A stretch of 64,000 nucleotides of DNA from Hydractinia symbiolongicarpus. Lineage: Eukaryota > Cnidaria > Hydrozoa > Anthoathecata > Hydractiniidae. The position numbers were made by a program, and so were the translations under genes. The notes under the pieces are model-generated. The model was not told the origin of the DNA, did not search any database, and saw nothing but the letters and a program-made list of their open reading frames with translations. How positions within the stretch are numbered: position 1 is the stretch's first letter; the number at the start of each line of letters is the position of its first letter. The DNA is taken from NCBI RefSeq assembly GCF_029227915.1, contig NC_079879.1, positions 11,782,001 to 11,846,000 on the forward strand, written 5' to 3'. Positions 24,389 to 36,069 of the stretch are shown here, in pieces.

Positions 24389-25450
24389 TTCCCAGTATTG
24401 ACAAGGCCTTTAATCTTCTCAACATGATCTTAACTTTCGGAGTCGAGTTCCAAATGTACGTATGGAGTGGTTCCTCGGAATTCTGCGTGATACCTCACAT
24501 GGTGAAAAAAATTCATTCTTTTAGCTAAATGTTCCCGACCCCCAACCGAATCGAAAAATTTCGAAATTGACGAATACCGTAGAAATGATACATACCTTAA
24601 ACTCAGGGACCTAGAAATAGTGTGAGTTTTGTTATCTGTAACCTGTTCAACATTGCGTACAGAGGCCATAATGCGTGTGTTTTTATTGCTTATGGTGTTT
24701 ATTCATTTGCTCGTGCTACACATGTGCGGGAATTTTTGAACACCTCGATGACACAGATAAACTGGGGAGGCGCTCAGAAATTAAAACTGGAATGACCGTG
24801 GTTACAAAATCGCTTCAGTGTAATCAAAATAAAAGTAGGACTATTCGTATTCTATCTACTTGGAGGAGACATCTCGGGTGAAAAAAAGATGATCATCAAA
24901 CAAACAATCCGTAAAGAGATACTGGAGTTACTTCTTGCTGCTCGACAATGATGACTATACAGAGATTTTTAGGCAACAAATTCGTTAATTCAACAATTCT
25001 CTCAATGCACTCTTGCCTGCATAGCTTGTTAGTACTTGCTTAAGATTGCACCTTAATTATCAGGAAGCGCGAACTTAGTACGACAAAGATGACTGTACTA
25101 CAAGGCTTTTACTCATAAGAACGCTCAACATACCAAGATACTTCATCAAACGTTCTTGACTTTCCCGATTTGAATTTTCAAAATGTTCTTAAATTGTTTT
25201 TAACTTTCTCCTTATTTTGCAAATTTTGAACTTTAGAGGAGAATTTCAGTGCAACGATAAAAGAAGCTGTAACCTTCTCTGAAAACACGGGTATGCTCAG
25301 GGAAGACGTACTTTTCAAGACCTGGCCTGTCAAACGTTTGCGCAATGCAAGTTTTCCGATGAAAAACTGCAACGGGTGCTTGTCTAGACCGAGAAAACTG
25401 AGTGTACGATGTCCCTGCAGTCCCGCTGCGATCATAATGATACTCAGTGC
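24389..25450 (+). repeat. Satellite monomer, L (first of the L block)
   Basis: 1062 bp. S-linked head. GCTACACATGTGCGGG and GGAATTTTTGAAC alter the switch region. The tail has TTGTCTAGACCG. Confidence 0.92.
25178..25435 (-). other. Recurrent 85-codon ORF in the monomer body; judged non-coding
   Basis: Representative of an L-body ORF starting MIAAGLQGHRTLSFLG; the S equivalent starts MNASVLRGHRRLSFLS and is 77 codons. It overlaps a second open frame of 84 codons on the same strand (25233-25487, starting MLRRLRVLSILG) over nearly its whole length, so both cannot be under ordinary protein constraint. Five copies in the central block lose the C-terminal residues by a 1-base loss in a T-run (those near 34747, 37932, 40055 and 44303 end KVKTI). 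I recognise no domain. Confidence 0.15.
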
Positions 25451-26513
25451 TTCCCAGTATCGACAAGACCCTTAATCTTCTCAACATGATCTTAACTTTC
25501 GGAGTCTAGTTCCAAATGTACGTATGGAGTGGTTCCTCGGGATTCTGCGTGACACCTCACATGGTAAAAAATATTCATTCTTTTAGCTAAATGTTCCCGA
25601 CCCCCAACCGAATCGAAAAATAAGGAAATTGACGAATACCGTAGGGATGATACATACCTTAAACTCAGGGACCTAGAAATAGTGTGAGTTTTTTTATCTG
25701 TAACCTGTTCAACATTGCCTACAGAGGCCATAATGTGCGTGTTTTTATTGCTTATGGTGTTGATTCATTTGCTCGCGCTGCGCATGTGCGAGAATTACTG
25801 AATACCTTGATGACACAGATAAACTGTGGAAGCGCTCAGAAATTAAAACTGGAATGACCGTGGTTACAAAATCGCTTCAGTGTAATCAAAATAAAAGTAG
25901 GACTGTTCGTATTCTATCTACTTTGAGGAGACATCTCGGGTGTAAAAAAAGATGATCATCAAACAAACAATCCGTAAAGAGATACTGGAGTTACTTCTTG
26001 CTGCTCGACAATGATGACTATACAGAGATTTTTAGGCAACAAATCCGTTAATTCAACAATTCTCTCAATGCACTCTTGCCTGCATAGCTAGTTAGTACTT
26101 GCTTAAGATTGCACTTTAATTATCAGGAAGCGCGAACTTAGTACGACAAAGATGACTGTACTACAAGGCGTTTACTCATAAGAACGCTCAACATACCAAG
26201 ATACTTCATCAAACGTTCTTGACTTTCCCGATTTGAATTTTCAAAATGTTCTTAAGTTGTTTTTAACTTTCTCCTTATTTTGCAAATTTTGAACTTTAGA
26301 GGAGAATTTCAATGCAACGATAAAAAAAGCTGTAACCTTCTCTGAAAATACGGGTATGCTTAGGGAAGACATACTTTTCAAGACCTGGCCTGTCAAACGT
26401 TTGCGCAATGCAAGTTTTCCGATGAAAAACTGCAACGGGTGCTTGTCTGGACCGAGAAAACTGAGTGTACGATGTCCCTGCAGTCCCGCTGCGATCATAA
26501 TGATACTCAGTGC
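25451..26513 (+). repeat. Satellite monomer, L (alpha)
   Basis: 1063 bp. GCTAGTTAGTACTTGC and AAGGCGTTTAC mark the alpha haplotype. CTGAATACCTTG and CTCGCGCTG are private. Confidence 0.92.
25492..25731 (-). other. Recurrent 79-codon ORF in the monomer head; judged non-coding
   Basis: Representative of an ORF class starting MASVGNVEQVTD or MASVRNVEQVTD that recurs in most heads. It resembles no family I know. It has no signal peptide, membrane segment or repeat of note. Evidence against coding: the T-run near its N-terminus (plus-strand GTGAG followed by 6-9 T) varies in length, and in those copies the frame simply reopens at another ATG (starts MLNRLQIKK or MLHMLQIIK). Several copies have uncompensated indels or deletions. 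Substitutions between copies often change the residue. The opening is best explained by DNA-level homogenisation of the satellite. Confidence 0.15.
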
Positions 26514-27575
26514 TTCCCAGCATTGACAAGGCCCTTAATCTTCTCAACATGATCTTAACTTTCGGAGTCTAGTTCCAAATGTACGTATGGAGTGGTTCCT
26601 CGGGATTCTGCGTGACACCTCACATGGTGAAAAATATTCATTCTTTTAGCTAAATGTTCCCGACCCCCAACCGAATCGAAAAATAACAAAATTGACAAAT
26701 ACCGTAGAGATGATACATACCTTAAACTCAGGGACCTAGAAATAGTGTGAGTTTTTTTATCTGCAACCTGTTCAACATTGCGTACAGAGGCCATAATGCG
26801 CGTGTTTTTATTGCTTATGGTGTTTATTCATTTGCTCGTGCTGCGCATGTGCGGGAATTACTGAACACCTCGATGACACAGATAAACCGGGGAAGCGCTC
26901 AGAAATTAAAACTGGAATGACCGTGGTTACAAAATCGCTTCAGTGTAATCAAAATAAAAGTAGGACTGTTCGTATTCTATCTACTTTGAGGAGACATCTC
27001 GGGTGAAAAAAAGATGATCATCAAACAAACAATCCGTAAAGAGATACTGGAGTTACTTCTTGCTGCTCCACAATGATGACTATACAGAGATTTTTAGGCA
27101 ACAAATCCGTTAATTCAACAATTCTCTCAATGCACTCTTGCCTGCATAGCTTGTTAGTATTTGCTTAAGATTGCACCTTAATTATCAGGAAGCGCGAGCT
27201 TAGTACGACAAAGATGACTGTACTACAACGCTTTTATTCATAAGAACGCTCAACATGCCAAGATACTTCATCAAACGTTCTTGACTTTCCCGATTTGAAT
27301 TTTCAAAATGTTCTTAAATTGTTTTTAACTTTCTCCTTATTTTGTAAATTTTGAACTTTAGAGGAGAGTTTCAGTGTAACGATAAAAGAAGCTGTAACCT
27401 TCTCTGAAAACACGGGTATGCTTAGGGAAGACATACTTTTCAAGACCTGGCCTGTCAAACGTTTGCGCAATGCAAGTTTTCCGATGAAAAACTGCAACGG
27501 GTGCTTGTCTGGACCGAGAAAACTGAGTGTACGATGTCCCTGCAGTCCCGCTGCGATCATAATGATACTCAGTGC
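26514..27575 (+). repeat. Satellite monomer, L (beta)
   Basis: 1062 bp. TAACAAAATTGACAAATAC, ATCTGCAACC, AAACCGGGG and CTCCACAATG are all shared with the next unit, marking a direct 1,062-bp duplication. Confidence 0.92.
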
Positions 27576-28637
27576 TTCCCAGCATTGACAAGGCCCTTAA
27601 TCTTCTCAACATGATCTTAACTTTCGGAGTCTAGTTCCAAATGTACGTATGGAGTAGTTCCTCGGGATTCTGCGTGACACCCCACATGGTGAAAAATATT
27701 CATTCTTTTAGCTAAATGTTCCCGACCCCCAACCGAATCGAAAAATAACAAAATTGACAAATACCGTAGAGATGATACATACCTTAAACTCAGGGACCTA
27801 GAAATAGTGTGAGTTTTTTTATCTGCAACCTGTTCAACATTGCGTACAGAGGCCATAATGCGCGTGTTTTTATTGCTTATGGTGTTTATTCATTTGCTCG
27901 TGCTGCGCATGTGCGGGAATTACTGAACACCTCGATGACACAGATAAACCGGGGAAGCGCTCAGAAATTAAAACTGGAATGACCGTGGTTACAAAATCGC
28001 TTCAGTGTAATCAAAATAAAAGTAGGACTGTTCGTATTCTATCTACTTTGAGGAGACATCTCGGGTGAAAAAAAGATGATCATCAAACAAACAATCCGTA
28101 AAGAGATACTGGAGTTACTTCTTGCTGCTCCACAATGATGACTATACAGAGATTTTTAGGCAACAAATCCGTTAATTCAACAATTCTCTCAATGCACTCT
28201 TGCCTGCATAGCTTGTTAGTATTTGCTTAAGATTGCACCTTAATTATCAGGAAGCGCGAACTTAGTACGACAAAGATGACTGTACTACAACGCTTTTACT
28301 CATAAGAACGCTCAACATGCCAAGATACTTCATCAAACGTTCTTGACTTTCCCGATTTGAATTTTCAAAATGTTCTTAAATTGTTTTTAACTTTCTCCTT
28401 ATTTTGCAAATTTTGAACTTTAGAGGAGAATTTCAGTGCAACGATAAAAGAAGCTGTAACCTTCTCTGAAAACACGGGTATGCTTAGGGAAGACGTACTT
28501 TTCAAGACCTGGCCTGTCAAACGTTTGCGCAATGCAAGTTTTCCGATGAAAAACTGCAACGGGTGCTTGTCTGGACCGAGAAAACTGAGTGTACGATGTC
28601 CCTGCAGTCCCGCTGCGATCATAATGATACTCAGTGC
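27576..28637 (+). repeat. Satellite monomer, L (beta, sister of previous unit)
   Basis: 1062 bp. Same private set as 26514-27575, with GTAGTTCCTCG and CACCCCACATGG as its own changes. Confidence 0.92.
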
Positions 28638-29699
28638 TTCCCAGCATTGACAAAGCCCTTAATCTTCTCAACATGATCTTAACTTTCGGAGTCTAGTTCC
28701 AAATGTACGTATGGAGTGGTTCCTCGGGATTCTGCGTGACACCTCATATGGCGAAAAATATTCATTCTTTTAGCTAAATGTTCCCGACCCCCAATCGAAT
28801 CGAAAAATAACAAAATTGACGAATACCGTAGAGATAATACATACCTTAAACTCAGGGACCTAGAAATAGTGTGAGTTTTGTAATCTGTAACCTGTTCAAC
28901 ATTGCGTACAGATGCCATAATGCGCGTGTTTTTATTGCTTATGGTGTTTATTCATTTGCTCGTGCTGCGCATGTGCGGGAATTACTGAACACCTCGATGA
29001 CACAGATAAACTGGGGAAGCGCTCAGAAATTAAAATTGGAATGACCGTGGTTACAAAATCGCTTCAGTGTAATCAAAATAAAAGTAGGACTGTTCGTATT
29101 CTATCTACTTTGAGGAGACATCTCGGGTGAAAAAAAGATGATCATCAAACAAACAATCCGTAAAGAGATACTGGAGTTACTTCTTGCTGCTCGACAATGA
29201 TGACTTTACAGAGATTTTTAGGCAACAAATCCGTTAATTCAACAATTCTCTCAATGCACTCTTGCCTGCATAGCTTGTTAGTATTTGCTTAAGATTGCAC
29301 CTTAATTATCAGGAAGCGCGAACTTAGTACGACAAAGATGACTGTACTACAACGCTTTTACTCATAAGAACGCTCAACATGCCAAGATACTTTATCAAAC
29401 GTTCTGGACTTTCCCGATTTGAATTTTCAAAATGTTCTTAAATTGTTTTTAACTTTCTCCTTATTTTGCAAATTTTGAACTTTAGAGGAGAATTTCAGTG
29501 CAACGATAAAAGAAGCTGTAACCTTCTCTGAAAACACGGGTATGCTTAAAGAAGACGTACTTTTCAAGACCTGGCCTGTCAAACGTTTGCGCAATGCAAG
29601 TTTTCCGATGAAAAACTGCAACGGGTGCTTGTCTGGACCGAGAAAACTGAGTGTACGATGTCCCTGCAGTCCCGCTGCGATCATAATGATACTCAGTGC
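28638..29699 (+). repeat. Satellite monomer, L (beta)
   Basis: 1062 bp. CCAATCGAATCG, AGATAATACAT, GTTTTGTAATC, GACTTTACAG and ACGTTCTGGAC form a marker set also seen at 30762 and 36070. Confidence 0.92.
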
Positions 29700-30027
29700 T
29701 TCCCAGCATTGACAAGGCCCTTAATCTTCTCAACATGATCTTAACTTTCGGAGTCTAGTTCCAAATGTACGTATGGAGTGGTTCCTCGGGATTCTGCGTG
29801 ACACCTCACATGGTGAAAAATATTCATTTTTTTAGCTAAATGTTCCCGACCCCCAACCGAATCGAAAAATAACGAAATTGACGAATACCGTAGAGATGAT
29901 ACATACCTTAAACTCAGGGACCTAGAAATAGTGTGAGTTTTTTTATCTGTAACCTGTACAACATTGCCTACAGAGGCCATAATGTGCGTGTTTTTATTGC
30001 TTATGGTGTTGATTCATTTGCTCGTGC

Positions 30028-30039
30028 TGCGCATGTGCG
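30028..30039 (+). promoter_or_regulatory. NRF-1-like GC-rich motif beside the L/S switch point (representative copy)
   Basis: TGCGCATGTGCG matches the NRF-1 palindromic consensus YGCGCAYGCGCR at 11 of 12 positions and is a 12-bp alternating pyrimidine/purine tract. It lies in the shared head, about 10 bp before the point where L and S diverge, and is kept in most units of both families. A few units have TGTGCATGTGCG (near 20,330 and 57,646). The match is seen in the sequence; binding or a chromatin role is only a possibility. Confidence 0.3.
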
Positions 30040-30049
30040 GGAATTACTG

Positions 30050-30423
30050 AACACCTCGATGACACAGATAAACTGGGGAAGCGCTCAGAAATTAAAACTG
30101 GAATGACCGTGGTTACAAAATCGCTTCAGTGTAATCAAAATAAAAGTAGGACTGTTCGTATTCTATCTACTTTGAGGAGACATCTCGGGTGAAAAAAAGA
30201 TGATCATCAAACAAACAATCCGTAAAGAGATACTGGAGTTATTTCTTGCTGCTCGACAATGATGACTATACAGAGATTTTTAGGCAACAAATCCGTTAAT
30301 TCAACAATTCTCTCAATGCACTCTTGCCTGCATAGCTAGTTAGTACTTGCTTAAGATAGCACCTTAATTATCAGGAAGCGCGAACTTAGTACGACAAAGG
30401 TGACTGTACTGCAAGGCGTTTAC
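30050..30423 (+). repeat. L-specific 374-bp block (representative copy)
   Basis: This block begins AACACCTCGATGACACAG and ends just before TCATAAGAAC. It is present in L units and absent from S units, where GAATTACTG is followed directly by TCATAAGAAC. Near-repeats TTACTG (left) and TTTAC-T (right) lie at the two junctions, which fits a deletion creating S from L as well as an insertion creating L. It has no terminal inverted repeats and no coding capacity I can recognise. It contains a 10-bp palindrome GATGATCATC beside an A-run and an AATAAA hexamer (30139-30144 here). It is the main length difference between the families. Confidence 0.9.
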
Positions 30424-30761
30424 TCATAAGAACGCTCAACATACCAAGATACTTCATCAAACGTTCTTGACTTTCCCGATTTGAATTTTCAAAATGTTCT
30501 TAAATTGTTTTTAACTTTCTCCTTATTTTGCAAATTTTGAACTTTAGAGGAGAATTTCAGTGCAACGATAAAAGAAGCTGTAATCTTCTCTGAAAACACG
30601 GGTATGCTTAGGGAAGACATACTTGTCAAGACCTGGCCTGTCAAACGTTTGCGCAATGCAAGTTTTCCGATGAAAAACTGCAACGGGTGCTTGTCTGGAC
30701 CGAGAAAACTGAGTGTACGATGTCCCTGCAGTCCCGCTGCGATCATAATGATACTCAGTGC

Positions 30762-31822
30762 TTCCAAGCATTGACAAAGCCTTTAATATTCTCAACATGA
30801 TCTTAACTTTCGGAGTCTAGTTCCAAATGTACGTATGGAGTGGTTCCTCGGGATTCTGCGTGACACCTCACATGGTGAAAAATATTCATTCTTTTAACTA
30901 AATGTTCCCGACCCCCAATCGAATCGAAAAATAACAAAATTGACGAATACCGTAGAGATAATACATACCTTAAACTCAGGGACCTAGAAATAGTGTGAGT
31001 TTTGTTATCTGAAACCTGTTCAACATTGCGTACAGAGGCCATAATGCGCGTGTTTTTATTTGTTATGGTGTTTATTCATTTGCTCGTGCTGCGCATGTGC
31101 GGAAATTACTGAACACCTCGATGACACAGATAAACCGGGGAAGCGCTTAGAAATTAAAACTGGAATGACCTTGGTTACAAAATCGCTTCAGTGTAATCAA
31201 AATAAAAGTAGGACTGTTTGTATTCTATCTACTTTGAGGAGACATCTCGGGTGAAAAAAGATGATCATCAAACAAACTATCCGTAAAGAGATACTGGAGT
31301 TACTTCTTGCTGCTCCACAATGATGACTTTCCAGAGATTTTTAGGCAACAAATCCGTTAATTCAACAATTCTCTCAATGCACTCTTGCCTGCATAGCTTG
31401 TTAGTATTTGCTTAAGATTGCACCTTAATTATCAGGAAGCGCGAACTTAGTACGACAAAGATGACTGTACTACAACGCTTTTACTCATAAAAACGCTCAA
31501 CATGCCAAGATACTTTATCAAACGTTCTGGACTTTCCCGATTTGAATTTTCAAAATGTTCTAAAATTGTTTTTAACTTTCTCCTTATTTTGCAAATTGTG
31601 AACTTTAGAGGAGAATTTCAGTGCAACGATAAAAGAAGCTGTAACCTTCTCTGAAAACACGGGTATGCTTAGGGAAGACGTACTTTTCAAGACCTGGCCT
31701 GTCAAACGTTTGCGCAATGCAAGTTTTCCGATGAAAAACTGCAACGGGTGCTTGTCTGGACCGAGAAAACTGAGTGTACGATGTCCATGCAGTCCCGCTG
31801 CGATCATAATGATACTCAATGC
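30762..31822 (+). repeat. Satellite monomer, L (beta)
   Basis: 1061 bp. CCAATCGAATCG, AGATAATACAT, TTTGTTATGG and GACTTTCCAGAG. CATAAAAACGC and CCATGCAGTCCC link its body to the next unit. Confidence 0.92.
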
Positions 31823-32884
31823 TTCCCAGCATTGACAAGGCCCTTAATCTTCTCAACATGATCCTAACTTTCGGAGTCTAGTTCCAAATGTACGTATGGA
31901 GTGGTTCCTCGGGATTCTGCGTGACACCTCACATGGTGAAAAATATTCATTTTTTTAGCTAAATGTTCCCGACCCCCAACCGAATCGAAAAATAACGAAA
32001 TTGACGAATACCGTAGAGATGATACATACCTTAAACTCAGGGACCTAGAAATAGTGTGAGTTTTTTTATCTGTAACCTGTACAACATTGCCTACAGAGGC
32101 CATAATGTGCGTGTTTTTATTGCTTATGGTGTTGATTCATTTGCTCGTGCTGCGCATGTGCGGGAATTACTGAACACCTCGATGACACAGATAAACTGGG
32201 GAAGCGCTCAGAAATTAAAACTGGAATGACCGTGGTTACAAAATCGCTTCAGTGTAATCAAAATAAAAGTAGGACTGTTCGTATTCTATCTACTTTGAGG
32301 AGACATCTCGGGTGAAAAAAAAATAATCATCAAACAAACAATCCGTAAAGAGATACTGGAGTTACTTCTTGCTGCTCGACAATGATGACTATACAGAGAT
32401 TTTTAGGCAACAAATCCGTTAATTCAACAATTCTCTCAATGCACTCTTGCCTGCATAGCTAGTTAGTACTTGCTTAAGATTGCACTTTAATTATCAGGAA
32501 GCGCGAACTTAGTACGACAAAGATGACTGTACTACAACGCTTTTACTCATAAAAACGCTCAACATGCCAAGATACTTTATCAAACGTTCTGGACTTTCCC
32601 GATTTGAATTTTCAAAATGTTCTTAAATTGTTTTTAACTTTCTCCTTATTTTGCAAATTTTGAACTTTAGAGGAGAATTTCAGTGCAACGATAAAAGAAG
32701 CTGTAACCTTCTCTGAAAACACGGGTATGCTTAGGGAAGACGTACTTTTCAAGACCTGGCCTGTCAAACGTTTGCGCAATGCAAGTTTTCCGATGAAAAA
32801 CTGCAACGGGTGCTTGTCTGGACCGAGAAAACTGAGTGTACGATGTCCATGCAGTCCCGCTGCGATCATAATGATACTCAGTGC
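31823..32884 (+). repeat. Satellite monomer, L (alpha/beta mosaic)
   Basis: 1062 bp. GCTAGTTAGTACTTGC (alpha) at about 32458 but AACGCTTTTAC (beta) at about 32535, so the haplotype switches within about 80 bp. GAAAAAAAAATAATC is shared with the next unit. Confidence 0.92.
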
Positions 32885-33946
32885 TTCCCAGCATTGACAA
32901 GGCCCTTAATCTTCTCAACATGATCTTAACTTTCGGAGTCTAGTTCCAAATGTACGTATGGAGTGGTTCCTCGGGATTCTGCGTGACACCTCACATGGTG
33001 AAAAATATTCATTTTTTTAGCTAAATGTTCCCGACCCCCAACCGAATCGAAAAATAACGAAATTGACGAATACCGTAGAGATGATACATACCTTAAACTC
33101 AGGGACCTAGAAATAGTGTGAGTTTTTTTATCTGTAACCTGTACAACATTGCCTACAGAGGCCATAATGTGCGTGTTTTTATTGCTTATGGTGTTGATTC
33201 ATTTGCTCGTGCTGCGCATGTGCGGGAATTACTGAACACCTCGATGACACAGATAAACTGGGGAAGCGCTCAGAAATTAAAACTGGAATGACCGTGGTTA
33301 CAAAATCGCTTCAGTGTAATCAAAATAAAAGTAGGACTGTTCGTATTCTATCTACTTTGAGGAGACATCTCGGGTGAAAAAAAAATAATCATCAAACAAA
33401 CAATCCGTAAAGAGATACTGGAGTTACTTCTTGCTGCTCGACAATGATGACTATACAGAGATTTTTAGGCAACAAATCCGTTAATTCAACAATTCTCTCA
33501 ATGCACTCTTGCCTGCATAGCTAGTTAGTACTTGCTTAAGATTGCACTTTAATTATCAGGAAGCGCGAACTTAGTACGACAAAGATGACTGTACTACAAG
33601 GCGTTTACTCATAAGAACGCTCAACATACCAAGATACTTCATCAAACGTTCTTGACTTTCCCGATTTGAATTTTCAAAATGTTCTTAAATTGTTTTTAAC
33701 TTTCTCCTTATTTTGCAAATTTTGAACTTTAGAGGAGAATTTCAGTGCAACGATAAAAGAAGCTGTAACCTTCTCTGAAAACACGGGTATGCTTAGGGAA
33801 GACATACTTGTCAAGACCTGGCCTGTCAAACGTTTGCGCAATGCAAGTTTTCCGATGAAAAACTGCAACGGGTGCTTGTCTGGACCGAGAAAACTGAGTG
33901 TACGATGTCCCTGCAGTCCCGCTGCGATCATAATGATACTTAGTGC
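32885..33946 (+). repeat. Satellite monomer, L (alpha)
   Basis: 1062 bp. The first 650 bp is almost identical to the previous unit (GAAAAAAAAATAATC, TGCACTTTAATTATC); it then stays alpha (AAGGCGTTTAC, GACATACTTGTC). Confidence 0.92.
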
Positions 33947-35007
33947 TTCCCAGCATTGACAAGGCCCTTAATCTTCTCAACATGATCTTAACTTTCGGAG
34001 TCTAGTTCCAAATGTACGTATGGAGTGGTTCCTCGGGATTCTGCGTGACACCTCACAGGGTGAAAAATATTCATTCTTTTAGCTAAATGTTCCCGACCCC
34101 CAACCGAATCGAAAAATAAAAAAATTGACGAATACCGTAGAGATGATACATACCTTAAACTCAGGGACCTAGAAATAGTGTGAGTTCTTTTATCTGTAAC
34201 CTGTACAACATTGCCTACAGAGGCCATAATGTGCGTGTTTTTATTGCTTATGGTGTTGATTTATTTGCTCGTGCTGCGCATGTGCGGGAATTACTGAACA
34301 CCTCGATGACACAGATAAACTGGGGAAGCGCTCAGAAATTAAAACTGGAATGACCGTGGTTACAAAATCGCTTCAGTGTAATCAAAATAAAAGTAGGACT
34401 GTTCGTATTCTATCTACTTTGAGGAGACATCTCGGGTGAAAAAAAGATGATCATCAAACAAACAATCCGTAAGGAGATACTGGAGTTACTTCTTGCTGCT
34501 CGACAATGATGACTATACAGAGATTTTTAGGCAACAAATCCGTTAATTCAACAATTCTCTCAATGCACTCTTGCCTGCATAGCTAGTTAGTACTTGCTTA
34601 AGATTGCACCTTAATTATCAGGAAGCGCGAACTTAGTACGACAAAGATGACTGTACTACAACGCTTTTACTCATAAGAACGCTCAACATGCCAAGATACT
34701 TCATCAAACGTTCTTGACTTTCCCGATTTGAATTTTCAAAATGTTCTTAAATTGTTTTAACTTTCTCCTTATTTTGCAAATTTTGAACTTTAGAGGAGAA
34801 TTTCAGTGCAACGATAAAAGAAGCTGTAACCTTCTCTAAAAACACGGGTATGCTTAGGGAAGACGTACTTTTCAAGACCTGGCCTGTCAAACGTTTGCGC
34901 AATGCAAGTTTTCCGATGAAAAACTGCAACGGAGGCTTGTCTGGACCGAGAAAACTGAGTGTACGATGTCCCTGCAGCCCCGCTGCGATCATAATGATAC
35001 TCAGTGC
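33947..35007 (+). repeat. Satellite monomer, L (alpha/beta mosaic)
   Basis: 1061 bp. CACAGGGTGAAAA and TAAAAAAATTGACG in the head. Alpha GCTAGTTAG at about 34582, then beta AACGC at about 34660. The T-run is shortened (TTGTTTTAAC); CGGAGGCTTG. Confidence 0.92.
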
Positions 35008-36069
35008 TTCCCAGCATTGACAAGGCCCTTAATCTTCTCAACATGATCTTAACTTTCCGAGTCTAGTTCCAAATGTACGTATGGAGTGGTTCCTCGGGAT
35101 TCTGCGTGACACCTCACAGGGTTAAAAATATTCATTCTTTTAGCTAAATGTTCCCGACCCCCAACCGAATCGAAAAATAAAAAAATTGACGAATACCGTA
35201 GAGATGATACATACCTTAAACTCAGGGACCTAGAAATAGTGTGAGTTTTTTTATCTGTAACCTGTTCAACATTGCGTACAGAGGCCATAATGCCCGTGTT
35301 TTTATTGGTTATGGTGTTGATTCATTTGCTCGTGCTGCGCATGTGCGGGAATTACTGAACACCTCGATGACACAGATAAACTGGGGAAGCGCTCAGAAAT
35401 TAAAACTGGAATGACCGTGGTTACAAAATCGCTTCAGTGTAATCAAAATAAAAGTACGACTGTTCGTATTCTATCTACTTTGAGGAGACATCTCGGGTGA
35501 AAAAAAGATGATCATCAAACAAACAATCCGTAAAGAGATACTGGAGTTACTTCTTGCTGCTCGACAATGATGACTATACAGAGATTTTTAGGCAACAAAT
35601 CCGTTAATTCAACAATTCTCTCAATGCACTCTTGCCTGCATAGCTTGTTAGTATTTGCTTAAGATTGCACCTTAATTATCAGGAAGCGCGAACTTAGTAC
35701 GACAAAGATGACTGTACTGCAACGCTTTTACTCATAAGAACGCTCAACATGCCAAGATACTTCATCAAACGTTCTTGACTTTCCCGATTTGAATTTTCAA
35801 AATGTTCTCAAATTGTTTTTAACTTTCTCCTTATTTTGCAAATTGTGAACTTTAGAGGAGAATTTCAGTGCAACGATAAAAGAAGCTGTAACCTTCTCTG
35901 AAAACACGGGTATGCTTAGGGAAGACGTACTTTTCAAAACCTGGCCTGTCAAACGTTTGCGCAATGCAAGTTTTCCGATGAAAAACTGCAACGGGTGCTT
36001 GTCTGGACCGAGAAAACTGAGTGTACGATGTCCCTGCAGTCCCGCTGCGATCATAATGATACTCAGTGC
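35008..36069 (+). repeat. Satellite monomer, L (beta)
   Basis: 1062 bp. CACAGGGTTAAAA, ATGCCCGTG, TTGGTTATGG and AAATTGTGAAC. Confidence 0.92.

Larger units (their letters stand above)
29700..30761 (+). repeat. Satellite monomer, L (alpha)
   Basis: 1062 bp. CATTTTTTTAGC and CTGTACAAC in the head; GCTAGTTAGTACTTGC, AAGGCGTTTAC and GACATACTTGTC in the body. A good reference alpha unit. Confidence 0.92.

Noticed and set aside
30139-30144. AATAAA polyadenylation signal in the L block
   Set aside because: It is a common hexamer in AT-rich DNA, with no clear downstream GT-rich element or upstream gene.
30050-30423. 374-bp L block as a transposon or MITE insertion
   Set aside because: The ends are not inverted repeats, and the S junction is not a clean empty site with a single target duplication (TTACTG-TCATAAG).
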